DNA from: Rhizobium sp. JAB6
GTDB lineage: Bacteria; Pseudomonadota; Alphaproteobacteria; Rhizobiales; Rhizobiaceae
NCBI RefSeq assembly: GCF_003024605.1
Contig: NZ_PYJQ01000010.1
Location: forward strand, 372,001 to 436,000
DNA length: 64,000 nucleotides
Reading direction: 5' to 3'
Positions 32,134 to 40,732 of this stretch are shown one piece after another. How positions within the stretch are numbered: position 1 is the first letter of the stretch; the number at the start of each line of letters is the position of its first letter. A model generated the notes under the pieces. That model did not search any database and was not told where the DNA came from. It saw only the letters and a program-made list of their open reading frames with translations. Position numbers and translations under genes: made by a program.

Positions 32134-32907
32134 ATGAACTGGTTGAAGACTGTTGCCGCCGCCGCCCTCGTGCAGGCTGCGTTCCTGCTCCCCGCCCATG
32201 CCGGCGAAAACCTCAAGGCTATCCAGTCGGCTGGCGTATTCAAGGTCGGCACGGAAGGCACCTATGCGCCCTTCACCTTTCATGACGAGAGCGGCAAGCT
32301 GACCGGCTTCGACGTCGAGATCGCGGAAGCCATCGCTGCCAAGCTCGGCGTCAAGGCGCAGTTCCTGGAAGGCAAGTGGGACGGGCTGATCGCCGGCCTC
32401 GATGCCAACCGCTATGATGCCGTCATCAACGAAGTCGGCGTCACCGAAGCCCGCAAGAAGAAGTATGACTTCTCCGAGCCCTATATCGCCTCCAAGGCGG
32501 TGCTGATCGTCAAGGACAGCAATACCGGCATCAAGGATTTCGCCGATCTCAAGGGCAAGAAGGCGGCACAATCGCTGACCAGCAACTTCGGCAAGCTCGC
32601 AACCGAAGCCGGCGCCGAACTCGTCGGCACCGACGGTTTCGACCAGTCGATCCAGCTTGTACTGACCGGCCGCGCCGATGCGACAATCAACGACAGCCTC
32701 TCCTTCCTCGATTTCAAGAAGCACAAGCCCGACGCGCCGGTGAAGATCGTGGCCCAGCAGGCCAATGCCGATTACTCCGCCGTCATCATCCGCAAGGGCG
32801 AGCCGGAACTGCTTGCTGCGATCAACAAGGCGCTGGCCGACATCAAGGCCGACGGCACCTATGACAAGATCTCCAAGAAATACTTCGGCCAAGACGTTTC
32901 GAAGTAA
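32134..32907 (+). CDS. Polar amino-acid ABC transporter, periplasmic binding protein (cystine type)
   Basis: A 257-residue family 3 binding protein. The signal peptide is about residues 1-22 (MNWLKTVAAAALVQAAFLLP, then AHA). The mature protein shows GTYAPFTFHDESGKLTGFDVEIAEAIAAKLG and KYDFSEPYIAS. Its closest recognised group is FliY/TcyJ/TcyK-like cystine-binding proteins; this is by pattern, not search. ATG 32134 has GGAAG upstream and gives a proper signal peptide, unlike ATG 32104. It is followed by an attenuating hairpin, a permease and an ATPase. Confidence 0.92.
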   Translation: MNWLKTVAAAALVQAAFLLPAHAGENLKAIQSAGVFKVGTEGTYAPFTFHDESGKLTGFDVEIAEAIAAKLGVKAQFLEGKWDGLIAGLDANRYDAVINEVGVTEARKKKYDFSEPYIASKAVLIVKDSNTGIKDFADLKGKKAAQSLTSNFGKLATEAGAELVGTDGFDQSIQLVLTGRADATINDSLSFLDFKKHKPDAPVKIVAQQANADYSAVIIRKGEPELLAAINKALADIKADGTYDKISKKYFGQDVSK

Positions 32908-32942
32908 GAAGGCATAGGCAGAGACATAAAACTGTGAAAAAG

Positions 32943-32976
32943 ATGCGTCCGGGGTCCCCTCCGGACGCATTCTGTT
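32943..32976 (+). terminator. Intra-operon attenuating hairpin
   Basis: A perfect 10-bp stem ATGCGTCCGG (32943-32952) and CCGGACGCAT (32961-32970) with an 8-nt loop, then the weakly T-rich TCTGTTATT. It sits between the binding-protein gene and the permease gene. Such hairpins usually protect the upstream message and let only part of the transcripts read on, so that the binding protein is made in excess. Confidence 0.7.
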
Positions 32977-32996
32977 ATTGATTGAAAGGCTTCTCC

Positions 32997-33677
32997 TTGG
33001 AGCATTGGCTGCAACTGATGTGGGAGTCACTGGGCACGCTGCTTTGGGCGGGGCTCGTCTTCACCATCCCGCTTACCTTGATCACCTTCGTTCTCGGCCT
33101 CCTGCTCGGTCTGCTCACCGCCGTCGTCAGGCTGTTTGCCCCGGCGCCGTTCGTGGCCATCGCCCGCTTCTATGTTTGGGTGATCCGCGGTACGCCGCTT
33201 CTGGTGCAGCTCTTCGTCATCTTCTATGGCCTGCCGAGCCTCGGCATCCTGCTCGACGCCTTTCCGGCCGCCATCATCGGCTTTACGCTGAGCGTCGGCG
33301 CCTATACGTCCGAAATCATCCGCGCCGTCATTTCCTCCGTGCCGAAGGGCCAGTGGGAGGCCGCCTATTCGATCGGCATGAACTGGCGCCAGGCCATGAG
33401 CCGCACCATCCTGCCGCAGGCAGCGCGCGTTGCCGTGCCGCCGCTGTCGAACACCTTCATTTCGCTGGTCAAGGATACATCGCTTGCCGCCGCCATCACC
33501 GTGCCGGAGCTGTTTCAGGCCGCGCAGCGCATCGTGGCGACGACCTATGAGCCGCTGATCCTCTATATTGAGGCCGCTATCATCTATCTCGTGCTCAGCA
33601 CCTTTCTTTCGACGCTGCAGGGCTACCTCGAACGCCGCTTCGCCCGCTCGGGCGGCACCCTGGAGGCACAGGCATGA
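32997..33677 (+). CDS. Polar amino-acid ABC transporter, permease
   Basis: An inner-membrane permease of about 226 residues. The HisM-type domain includes FYVWVIRGTPLLVQLFVIFYGLP. The EAA loop is SVPKGQWEAAYSIGMNWRQAMSRTILPQAARVAVPPLSN. The frame opens at TTG 32982, but TTG 32997 has AAAGG 7 nt upstream and is preferred; ATG 33018 is another choice. The 3' end overlaps the ATPase gene by 4 bp (ATGA). Only one permease is encoded, so it acts as a homodimer. Confidence 0.93.
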   Translation: MEHWLQLMWESLGTLLWAGLVFTIPLTLITFVLGLLLGLLTAVVRLFAPAPFVAIARFYVWVIRGTPLLVQLFVIFYGLPSLGILLDAFPAAIIGFTLSVGAYTSEIIRAVISSVPKGQWEAAYSIGMNWRQAMSRTILPQAARVAVPPLSNTFISLVKDTSLAAAITVPELFQAAQRIVATTYEPLILYIEAAIIYLVLSTFLSTLQGYLERRFARSGGTLEAQA

Positions 33678-34435
33678 TCGAGCTTTCGCATATCGAAAAG
33701 CGCTTCGGCAACAATGTCATCCTCAAGGATATCAACCTGATGATCCCGGAAGGCACGGTGACGGCGCTCGTGGGACCTTCGGGCGGCGGCAAGAGCACGC
33801 TGCTCCGCTGCATCAACCTTTTGGAAATTCCGACCGCTGGAACGATCCGCATCGGCGGGGAGACGGCCACTTTCCAGCCGGGCAAGAGGCCCTCCTGGCA
33901 GGAGATCCAGAAGATTCGCCGCCAGACCGGCATGGTCTTCCAGAATTTCCAGCTCTTTCCGCACCAGACCGCGATCGGCAACGTCATGGAAGGGCTGACC
34001 ACCGTGCTGCGCTGGCCGGCCGACAAGGCCCGCGCCCGCGCCGTCGAGCTTTTGACCAAGGTCGGCATGGCGCACAAGATCGATGCGTGGCCCTCGACGC
34101 TCTCGGGCGGCCAGCAGCAGCGCGTCGCCATCGCCCGCGCGCTCGCCCCCTCGCCGCGCGTGCTGCTCTGCGACGAACCGACTTCGGCGCTCGATCCGGA
34201 ACTCGCCGCCGAAGTGGTCGATGTGCTAGGGAAGCTCGCCAATGAAGGCACGACGATGGTCATGGCAACGCATGACCTGCGCCTGGCGTCGAAGATCGCC
34301 AACAACGTCGTGTTCCTGGAAGCGGGCAACATCGTCGAGACCGGCTCCTCGCGCAACGTCTTCTCCAACCCCTCGCAGGAGCGGACAAAGCAATTCATCT
34401 CGACATTGAATTCCGGCCTCAGCTACGACATCTGA
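33674..34435 (+). CDS. Polar amino-acid ABC transporter, ATP-binding protein
   Basis: A 253-residue cassette of the GlnQ/HisP class. Walker A is GPSGGGKST (34-42), the Q-loop is in MVFQNFQLFPH, the signature is LSGGQQQR, and Walker B reads VLLCDEPTSALDPEL with the switch His in ATHD. The start overlaps the permease stop by 4 bp. Last gene of the operon; a hairpin follows at 34459. Confidence 0.95.
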   Translation: MIELSHIEKRFGNNVILKDINLMIPEGTVTALVGPSGGGKSTLLRCINLLEIPTAGTIRIGGETATFQPGKRPSWQEIQKIRRQTGMVFQNFQLFPHQTAIGNVMEGLTTVLRWPADKARARAVELLTKVGMAHKIDAWPSTLSGGQQQRVAIARALAPSPRVLLCDEPTSALDPELAAEVVDVLGKLANEGTTMVMATHDLRLASKIANNVVFLEAGNIVETGSSRNVFSNPSQERTKQFISTLNSGLSYDI

Positions 34436-34458
34436 GAAAGATGCCGGTGTTGCCGAGG

Positions 34459-34484
34459 GCCGTGCATTGACGCTGCACGGCTTT
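34459..34484 (+). terminator. Hairpin after the amino-acid ABC operon
   Basis: GCCGTGCA (34459-34466) and TGCACGGC (34474-34481) form an 8-bp stem with a 7-nt loop, followed by TTT. The short T-run makes it a weak intrinsic terminator. Its position 24 nt after the ATPase stop fits the end of the operon. Confidence 0.55.
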
Positions 34485-34498
34485 GCGGTTAGCTCTTA

Positions 34499-34614
34499 TG
34501 CCATGAACATGGCACTCGTTCTTGTAGTGGTAGGAAGGCGCATGGGCAGGATGGCGTAGCCATCCGGCGAAAGCACCCATGCGCGGTAAGCAGGCTCCTG
34601 ACGGGGCCTTTTTT
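34499..34614 (+). ncRNA. Candidate structured small RNA or attenuator leader
   Basis: A compact series of stems ends in an intrinsic terminator and contains no reading frame. TGCCATG-AA-CATGGCA (34499-34514) comes first. Then a long helix GCGCATGGG (34538-34546) with CCCATGCGC (34576-34584) encloses GGATGGC-GTA-GCCATCC (34549-34565) and the loop GGCGAAAG. The terminator is at 34593-34614. A TTGACG box at 34467-34472 could be the -35 element of its promoter. It lies 54 bp before a Bcr/CflA drug exporter, so it is either an independent small RNA or a leader controlling that gene. I do not recognise the family. Confidence 0.5.
34593..34614 (+). terminator. Intrinsic terminator before the Bcr/CflA exporter
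   Basis: Stem GGCTCC-TGAC-GGGGCC (34593-34608, one U-G pair) followed by six T residues (34609-34614). It ends the candidate RNA at 34499 and stands upstream, not downstream, of the next gene. Confidence 0.8.
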
Positions 34615-34667
34615 ATTGCCCGGAATTAGGCAGCGCCTCGTCAGATCTCCCTCGACCTCCCACTCAC

Positions 34668-35939
34668 ATGACGGACAAGGCCATGACGCGCACCGAAAGC
34701 CGCATCGACCATTCATCCAGGCAAGCAACCGACGACACGACAAGCGAAAGAGCCGCCGCGCAGCCGCGGCTGATAACCCTCATCCTGCTCTCGGCGCTTG
34801 CCGTGCTGCCGGTCAACATGATCCTGCCGTCGCTGCCGAAAATATCGGCGGCATTCCACGCCGATTTCGCTCTCGTGAACCTCTCGGTCGCCGGCTTTTC
34901 CATCGTCACGGCATTCCTGGAGGCCATCGGCGGCGCGATATCGGACCGGTTCGGCCGCAGGCCGGTCGTCCTGACGGCACTGGCCACTTTCATTGTCGCG
35001 TCGATCGGCTGCGTTCTCGCTCCGACTATCGGCGTATTCCTGCTGTGTCGCATGATGCAGGCCTGCATCGGACCGTGCTACTCCGTCGCCCTCGTCATCA
35101 TCAAGGAAACATCCGACGAGCGCCGGGCGGCTAGCAAGTTCGGCTATCTCGCCATGGGATGGGCGCTGGCGCCGATGGTCGGACCGCTGTTCGGCGGATC
35201 GCTGGACGAGCTTTTCGGCTGGCGGGCAAGCTTCGTCGCCCTTGCAATCTTCGGCATCGCCGCCTTCCTCCTGTCCCTGCGCGAACTGAAAGTATCGAAA
35301 GCGCCCGCCTCCGCGGGACGTGGAAACTACCTCGCCTCCTATACCCTGCTTTTGCGTTCGGCGCGATTCTGGGCCTATACGCTCTGCATGGCATGCTCGA
35401 TGGGCGTGCTTTACATCTTTCTCGGCGGAGCGCCGCTCACCGTAAGCGATGCGCTCGGCGGTTCGAGCGCCAAACTCGGCTTCTATATGGGCTTGGTTCC
35501 CGCAGGCTTCATTCTCGGCAGCTATCTGGCTGGCCGCTATGGCGCAAGAATTCCGCTTGGCACGATCCTCGTCATCGCGCGGCTGCTGACCTGCATCGGG
35601 CTGTCAATTGGGCTCGCCTTATCGCTATCGGGCATGACGGAGGTTCTGGCGCTCTTCGGCCCCTGCATCTTCGTCGGCATCGGCAACGGGTTGACCATGC
35701 CGGCCGCCAATAGCGGCGCCATGTCGGTTAGGTCGGATATTGTAGGAACGGCGGCGGGCCTCGCTGCCGCCATGCGGATATCAGGCGGCGCTCTGATCGG
35801 CTCGATCAGCGGCTTGTTCATTGCGCGATCGCCAACGATCCATATGCTTTTCGCCCTGATGCTGGCATCCGCGGTATTCGCGCTCGTGGCGGCCCTTTGG
35901 GCAGCCATCCTCGATCGGCATCTGAGCAAGCCGAGTTAA
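34668..35939 (+). CDS. Bcr/CflA-type MFS drug exporter (12-TM DHA1)
   Basis: A 423-residue inner-membrane proton antiporter. An unusually long polar N-terminus of about 35 residues precedes TM1 (LILLSALAVLPVNMILPSLPKISAAFH). Motif A is GAISDRFGRRPVVLT and the antiporter motif in TM5 is ALAPMVGPLFGGSLDELFGWR. These place it with Bcr/CflA multidrug and sulfonamide exporters. ATG 34683 is an alternative start. The upstream terminator-ended RNA suggests controlled read-through. Confidence 0.9.
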   Translation: MTDKAMTRTESRIDHSSRQATDDTTSERAAAQPRLITLILLSALAVLPVNMILPSLPKISAAFHADFALVNLSVAGFSIVTAFLEAIGGAISDRFGRRPVVLTALATFIVASIGCVLAPTIGVFLLCRMMQACIGPCYSVALVIIKETSDERRAASKFGYLAMGWALAPMVGPLFGGSLDELFGWRASFVALAIFGIAAFLLSLRELKVSKAPASAGRGNYLASYTLLLRSARFWAYTLCMACSMGVLYIFLGGAPLTVSDALGGSSAKLGFYMGLVPAGFILGSYLAGRYGARIPLGTILVIARLLTCIGLSIGLALSLSGMTEVLALFGPCIFVGIGNGLTMPAANSGAMSVRSDIVGTAAGLAAAMRISGGALIGSISGLFIARSPTIHMLFALMLASAVFALVAALWAAILDRHLSKPS

Positions 35940-36037
35940 GACACTGCTGCCGCAAAACCGACTGCAACAGTCAGACTTTGCGGCAGAAGATGGTCAGCAT
36001 CTTGGCCGACGGTCGGCTTCATAAGCCCACTTGCCGC

Positions 36038-39000
36038 TCAGGCGCCATAGACGACGAGCAGATCCTTAGCGTCGATCTGGTCGCCGGCGCGCACCAGTAC
36101 CTCGGAGATCGTGCCGTCCTTTTCGGCATGCAGCGCCGTCTCCATCTTCATGGCTTCGATGGAAACAAGCACGTCGCCAGCCTTGATCGCCTGGCCGGGC
36201 GAAACGAAGACGGTGGAGATCACGCCCGGCATCGGCGCACCGACATGGGCGGCGTTGCCGGTCTCGGCCTTGCGGCGCACCGCGCTGCCGGAGGCCCCAT
36301 GGGCGCGATCCGGCACCTTGATGCGGCGCGGCTGGCCGTTAAGCTCGAAGAACACAGTCACCATGCCCTTCTCGTCGGTCGCCGTCATCGCCTGGTTGAC
36401 GATGACGAGTGTCTTGCCCTTCTCGATTTCGGCAAAGAGCTCATCGCCTTCCTTGAGACCGTAGAAATAGGCCGGCGTCGGCAATACCGAGACAGGACCA
36501 TAGGTGTCGGCCGCCAGTGCATAGTCGGTGAACACCTTCGGATACATCAGATAGGAGGCAAATTCGAAATCGTCGACCTTGCGCTCCAGCTTGGTCTCGA
36601 TGACCTTGCGCTCGGCGTCGAGATCGGCTTCGGCAAGCAGCGAGCCGGGACGGACGGTATAGGGCTTATCGCCCTTCAGCGCCTTCTTCTGCAGCGCTTC
36701 CGGCCATCCGGACGGCGGCTGGCCGAGATCGCCCTTCAGCATGGAGACCACCGAATCTGGGAAGGCGATGTCCTTGGCCGGGTTCTCGACATCGGCAACC
36801 GTCAGGTCCTGGCTCACCATCATCAGCGCCATATCGCCGACCACCTTGGAGGACGGCGTCACCTTGACGATATCACCGAACATCTGGTTGGCGTCGGCAT
36901 AGGCCTGCGCCACCTGGTGCCAGCGGGTCTCCAGGCCGAGCGAACGGGCCTGTTCCTTGAGGTTGGTGAACTGCCCGCCGGGCATTTCGTGGAGATAGAC
37001 TTCCGATGCCGGTCCCTTGAGATCGCTTTCGAAGGCGGCATACTGGTGGCGCACCGCCTCCCAGTAGAAGGAGATGCGGCGGATCCATTCGGGATCGAGG
37101 CCCGGATCGCGCTCGGAGCCTTTCAGCGCCTCGACGATCGAGCCGAGGCAGGGCTGCGAGGTATTGCCCGACAGCGCATCCATCGCCGCATCGACGGCAT
37201 CGACGCCGGCATCGACGGCAGCGAGTACCGTCGCAGCCGCAATACCCGACGTGTCATGCGTGTGAAAGTGGATCGGCAGACCGGTCGCCTCGCGCAGCGC
37301 CTTGAACAGCACCTTGGCTGCAGCCGGCTTCAGCAAGCCCGCCATGTCCTTCAGCGCGATGATATGGGCGCCGGCCTTTTCCAGCTCGACGGCAAGATCG
37401 GTATAATATTTCAGATCGTACTTCGGTCGTGCCGAATTGAGAATATCGCCCGTATAGCAGATCGCCGCTTCGCAGAGCTTGTTTTCCTCGGCAACGGCGT
37501 CCATGGACACACGCATGTTTTCGACCCAGTTCAGGCAGTCGAAGACGCGGAAGAGATCGACGCCGCCCTTGGCCGCCTGACGGACGAAGTATTTCACGAC
37601 ATTGTCGGGATAGTTCGTATAGCCCACGCCGTTGGCACCGCGCAGCAGCATCTGCAGCAGCAGGTTCGGTGCTCCCTCGCGGATCAGCGCCAGGCGCTCC
37701 CACGGATCTTCGGTGAGGAAGCGCATGGAAACGTCGAAGGTCGCGCCGCCCCAGCACTCCAGCGACAGAAGCTGCGGCAAAGCGCGTGCATAAGTGCCGG
37801 CGACGCTGGCAATATCATAGGTGCGCATGCGGGTCGCAAGCAGCGACTGATGGCCGTCGCGCATCGTCGTGTCGGTCATCAGCACGCGCTTCTCGTTGCG
37901 CATCCACTCGGCGAATTTCTGCGGGCCGAGCTTGTCGAGCAACTGCTTGGTGCCGTCGGGGATATTGCTGTCGATATAGGGCAGCACTGGCTGCGCCACC
38001 TTGGGCGAAGGTACCGGACGACCGCGCGTTTCCGGATGGCCGTTGACCGTAACATCGGCGAGATAGGTCAGAAGCTTGGTAGCGCGGTCCTGGCGCTTGA
38101 CCTGCTGGAACAGTTCCGGCGTGGAATCGATGAAGCGCGTCGTATAGCTGTTGTCGCGGAATTTCTCGTGCGTGATGATTGCTTCGAGGAAGGTGAGGTT
38201 CGTGGCGACGCCGCGGATTCGGAATTCGCGCAGCGCACGATGCATGCGCGCGATCGCCTCCTGTGGGCTCGGGGCCCAGGCGGTCACCTTTACCAGCAGC
38301 GGATCATAGTAACGGGTGATGATCGCACCCGTATAGGAGGTGCCGCCATCGAGACGGATGCCGAAGCCGGAGGCCGAGCGATAGGCTGTGATGCGGCCGT
38401 AGTCCGGGATGAAGTTATGTTCCGGATCTTCTGTCGTCACGCGGCACTGCAGAGCATGTCCGTTGAGGCGGATATCTTCCTGCTTGGGAACGCCCGATTC
38501 CGGCGTGCCGATGGCAAAGCCGTCGAGAATATGGATCTGCGCCTTGACGATATCGATGCCGGTGACGACTTCGGTTACCGTATGCTCGACCTGGATGCGC
38601 GGATTGACTTCGATGAAGTAGAATTTGCCGGTGTCGGCATCCATCAAATATTCGACGGTGCCGGCGCCGATGTAATTGGTTGCCTTGGCGATCTTCAGCG
38701 AATAGGCGGCCAGTTCCTGGCGCTGCGCCTCGGTGAGATAAGGCGCTGGCGCGCGCTCGACGACCTTCTGGTTGCGGCGCTGAACCGAACAGTCGCGCTC
38801 GAACAGATGCACGACATTGCCGTGCGTGTCGCCGAGGATCTGGCTTTCGACGTGGCGCGCGCGCTCGACGAGCTTTTCGAGATAGACCTCGTCCTTGCCG
38901 AAGGCGGCTTTCGCCTCGCGCTTGGCTTCCGTCACTTCCTTGGCAAGATCGGCCTCGGAGCGGATGACGCGCATGCCGCGCCCGCCGCCACCCCAGGACG

Positions 39001-39499
39001 CCTTGAGCATCACCGGATAGCCGATTTCAGCCGCCATCTTGGCGACTTCCTTCATATCGTCAGGCAAGGGGTCGGTCGCCGGCACGACCGGCACGCCGAC
39101 GGAGATTGCGAGGTTGCGCGCCGCGACCTTGTTGCCAAGCTGGCGCATCGTATCGGCGCGTGGGCCAATGAAGATGACGCCGGCGGCATCGCAGGCATCG
39201 ACGAATTCGGGACTTTCCGACAGCAGGCCATAGCCCGGATGGATGGCATCGGCGCCGGAAAGCTTGGCGACGCGGATGATCTCGTCGATCGAAAGATAGC
39301 TCTCGATCGGCCCGAGATCGCGGGCAAGATGCGGACCGCGGCCGACCTGATAACTCTCGTCGGCCTTGAAGCGATGCAGTGCGAGTTTGTCTTCCTCGGC
39401 CCAGATGGCCACCGTTTTTATGCCAAGCTCGTTGGCGGCGCGGAATACGCGGATGGCGATTTCGGAACGGTTGGCAACCAGGATCTTGGAAATGGGCAA
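36038..39499 (-). CDS. pyc: Pyruvate carboxylase
   Basis: Biotin-dependent ATP-driven carboxylation of pyruvate to oxaloacetate, refilling the TCA cycle. The 1153-residue chain carries all three domains. Biotin carboxylase (about 1-450) begins PISKILVANRSEIAIRVFRAANELG and has the ATP-grasp loop SWGGGGRGMRVI. Carboxyltransferase (about 530-830) has TTMRDGHQSLLATRMR and the metal ligands in HFHTHDTSG. The C-terminal biotinyl domain has EAMKMET with biotinyl Lys1118. The start is TTG at 39499 behind GAGGAG. A very long open frame on the opposite strand is an artefact of codon usage. Confidence 0.97.
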   Translation of the reverse strand: MPISKILVANRSEIAIRVFRAANELGIKTVAIWAEEDKLALHRFKADESYQVGRGPHLARDLGPIESYLSIDEIIRVAKLSGADAIHPGYGLLSESPEFVDACDAAGVIFIGPRADTMRQLGNKVAARNLAISVGVPVVPATDPLPDDMKEVAKMAAEIGYPVMLKASWGGGGRGMRVIRSEADLAKEVTEAKREAKAAFGKDEVYLEKLVERARHVESQILGDTHGNVVHLFERDCSVQRRNQKVVERAPAPYLTEAQRQELAAYSLKIAKATNYIGAGTVEYLMDADTGKFYFIEVNPRIQVEHTVTEVVTGIDIVKAQIHILDGFAIGTPESGVPKQEDIRLNGHALQCRVTTEDPEHNFIPDYGRITAYRSASGFGIRLDGGTSYTGAIITRYYDPLLVKVTAWAPSPQEAIARMHRALREFRIRGVATNLTFLEAIITHEKFRDNSYTTRFIDSTPELFQQVKRQDRATKLLTYLADVTVNGHPETRGRPVPSPKVAQPVLPYIDSNIPDGTKQLLDKLGPQKFAEWMRNEKRVLMTDTTMRDGHQSLLATRMRTYDIASVAGTYARALPQLLSLECWGGATFDVSMRFLTEDPWERLALIREGAPNLLLQMLLRGANGVGYTNYPDNVVKYFVRQAAKGGVDLFRVFDCLNWVENMRVSMDAVAEENKLCEAAICYTGDILNSARPKYDLKYYTDLAVELEKAGAHIIALKDMAGLLKPAAAKVLFKALREATGLPIHFHTHDTSGIAAATVLAAVDAGVDAVDAAMDALSGNTSQPCLGSIVEALKGSERDPGLDPEWIRRISFYWEAVRHQYAAFESDLKGPASEVYLHEMPGGQFTNLKEQARSLGLETRWHQVAQAYADANQMFGDIVKVTPSSKVVGDMALMMVSQDLTVADVENPAKDIAFPDSVVSMLKGDLGQPPSGWPEALQKKALKGDKPYTVRPGSLLAEADLDAERKVIETKLERKVDDFEFASYLMYPKVFTDYALAADTYGPVSVLPTPAYFYGLKEGDELFAEIEKGKTLVIVNQAMTATDEKGMVTVFFELNGQPRRIKVPDRAHGASGSAVRRKAETGNAAHVGAPMPGVISTVFVSPGQAIKAGDVLVSIEAMKMETALHAEKDGTISEVLVRAGDQIDAKDLLVVYGA

Positions 39500-39615
39500 T
39501 GCTGTCTCCTCACGGCATCGAAACGGGCAATGCTGCACCCGCGAAGAGAATTCTTAACTTCTTGTCACAGGAAGTTCAATTTCTCCTGCGACATCCGGCA
39601 TCAAAATAGTTGCCA

Positions 39616-40356
39616 TTACGGAATAAGTCCGTTTCTGAAAGCGATGGCAACGATGTGCTGCCGATTTCTGGCCTTCAGCTTGTCCTGGATGCTGTTCATG
39701 TACCAGTCGACGGTATGGTTGGAGATCGCCAGCAGCCGGCTGATCTCGATCGAGGTCATGCCCTCGGCCAGATGGCTGAGCACTTCCATCTCGCGTTTGG
39801 TCAGCTTGAGTTCCGCCGCACCCGTCTTCTCGAAGGCTTGCGCCTCGTCCCGAAATTCCAGAAGTCGCCAAAAGATCTTTCTGGCAACCGCGTCGAAAAC
39901 GGAAATCTCGGTTGGAGAAAGATCGACCGCCTCGCCGCCGATCGTCATGCTTCCAAGCAGGCCGTTACGTCCGTGAATGGGGAAGAGATAGCCGTCGGCA
40001 AGCCCGTTGGCGCGGGCGTCCGCCATCATCTGCTCCATGCGCCGCCGCAGCGGGTCCTTCTTCAGCGCCGCGACGGCATCGCTCCAGCGAAAGGGACGCT
40101 GCGCCTGGGTGGCGTAGCGAGCGACCGGATCGACGAGCATGTACCTCTTGCGGACGTAGGTCAGCGGCCATTGATCGGGCCAGCGGCCCGCCATGATGAA
40201 ATTCGCGACATCGACATTGGGGCGCACCTGTTTCAAGACGCCATAGTAATCGAACTTGTAGGAGCGAAGCACGAGCTCGAGCTCGGCCACGGCATCCTTG
40301 GCGAGCTTGCATTCTTCGATGACGACCAGCAATTGTATCAGCGAATGGATATTCAC
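39616..40356 (-). CDS. LuxR-type regulator with an intact acyl-homoserine-lactone pocket, no adjacent synthase
   Basis: A 246-residue regulator with an N-terminal autoinducer-binding domain and a C-terminal LuxR helix-turn-helix (LTKREMEVLSHLAEGMTSIEISRLLAISNHTVDWYM). The residues that line the TraR ligand pocket all have counterparts at a constant offset of six: Trp63, Tyr67, Asp76, Pro77 and Trp91 correspond to TraR Trp57, Tyr61, Asp70, Pro71 and Trp85. The start is GTG at 40356 with GAGGGG upstream. No luxI-type gene is in the window, so it is a solo or responds to a distant synthase. It sits just downstream of pyc on the same strand. Confidence 0.9.
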   Translation of the reverse strand: MNIHSLIQLLVVIEECKLAKDAVAELELVLRSYKFDYYGVLKQVRPNVDVANFIMAGRWPDQWPLTYVRKRYMLVDPVARYATQAQRPFRWSDAVAALKKDPLRRRMEQMMADARANGLADGYLFPIHGRNGLLGSMTIGGEAVDLSPTEISVFDAVARKIFWRLLEFRDEAQAFEKTGAAELKLTKREMEVLSHLAEGMTSIEISRLLAISNHTVDWYMNSIQDKLKARNRQHIVAIAFRNGLIP

Positions 40357-40732
40357 ATTTACCCCTCGGCTTCACGGCCTGAACGACCGGCGGACGCGCA
40401 TTGTTACCCTGCTCGCCAGCCCCACAGCGTCCCAATTCGCCCGCAACATACTCAGCTGCACGCGAAATTGAACGCCTCTGGCGATTTTTTTGCCGTTCAA
40501 CCCTGAATGGCCAACCTATGCGTGACTTAATAGTGACGGTGAACGCCGTAACGAGGATCATCTCCAACTGTCATTTTATGCGGCGGCCGATAGCACCCGT
40601 CGCGGCGGCAACGCGTTTTACGCGAGAAATTCACGAGAAAAACAGCTCCAGATTCCGTTAATCGCCGGTTCAGGTAGCGGTCTGTAGTGTCGCAGCATCC
40701 CGAGTTTTGTTGATACACAGAGGGTGCCTGAC
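40357..40732. other. 376-bp spacer between the LuxR gene and ndvA
   Basis: Divergent intergenic region that must hold promoters for the LuxR regulator (leftward) and ndvA (rightward). No gene with a ribosome-binding site and no clear palindrome of lux-box type (about 20 bp, CTG...CAG) was found by eye. Confidence 0.45.

Noticed and set aside
35897..39976. 1359-codon open frame on the plus strand
   Set aside because: It is antisense to the complete pyruvate carboxylase gene; GC-rich codon bias leaves the complementary frame open. The translation has no domain pattern.
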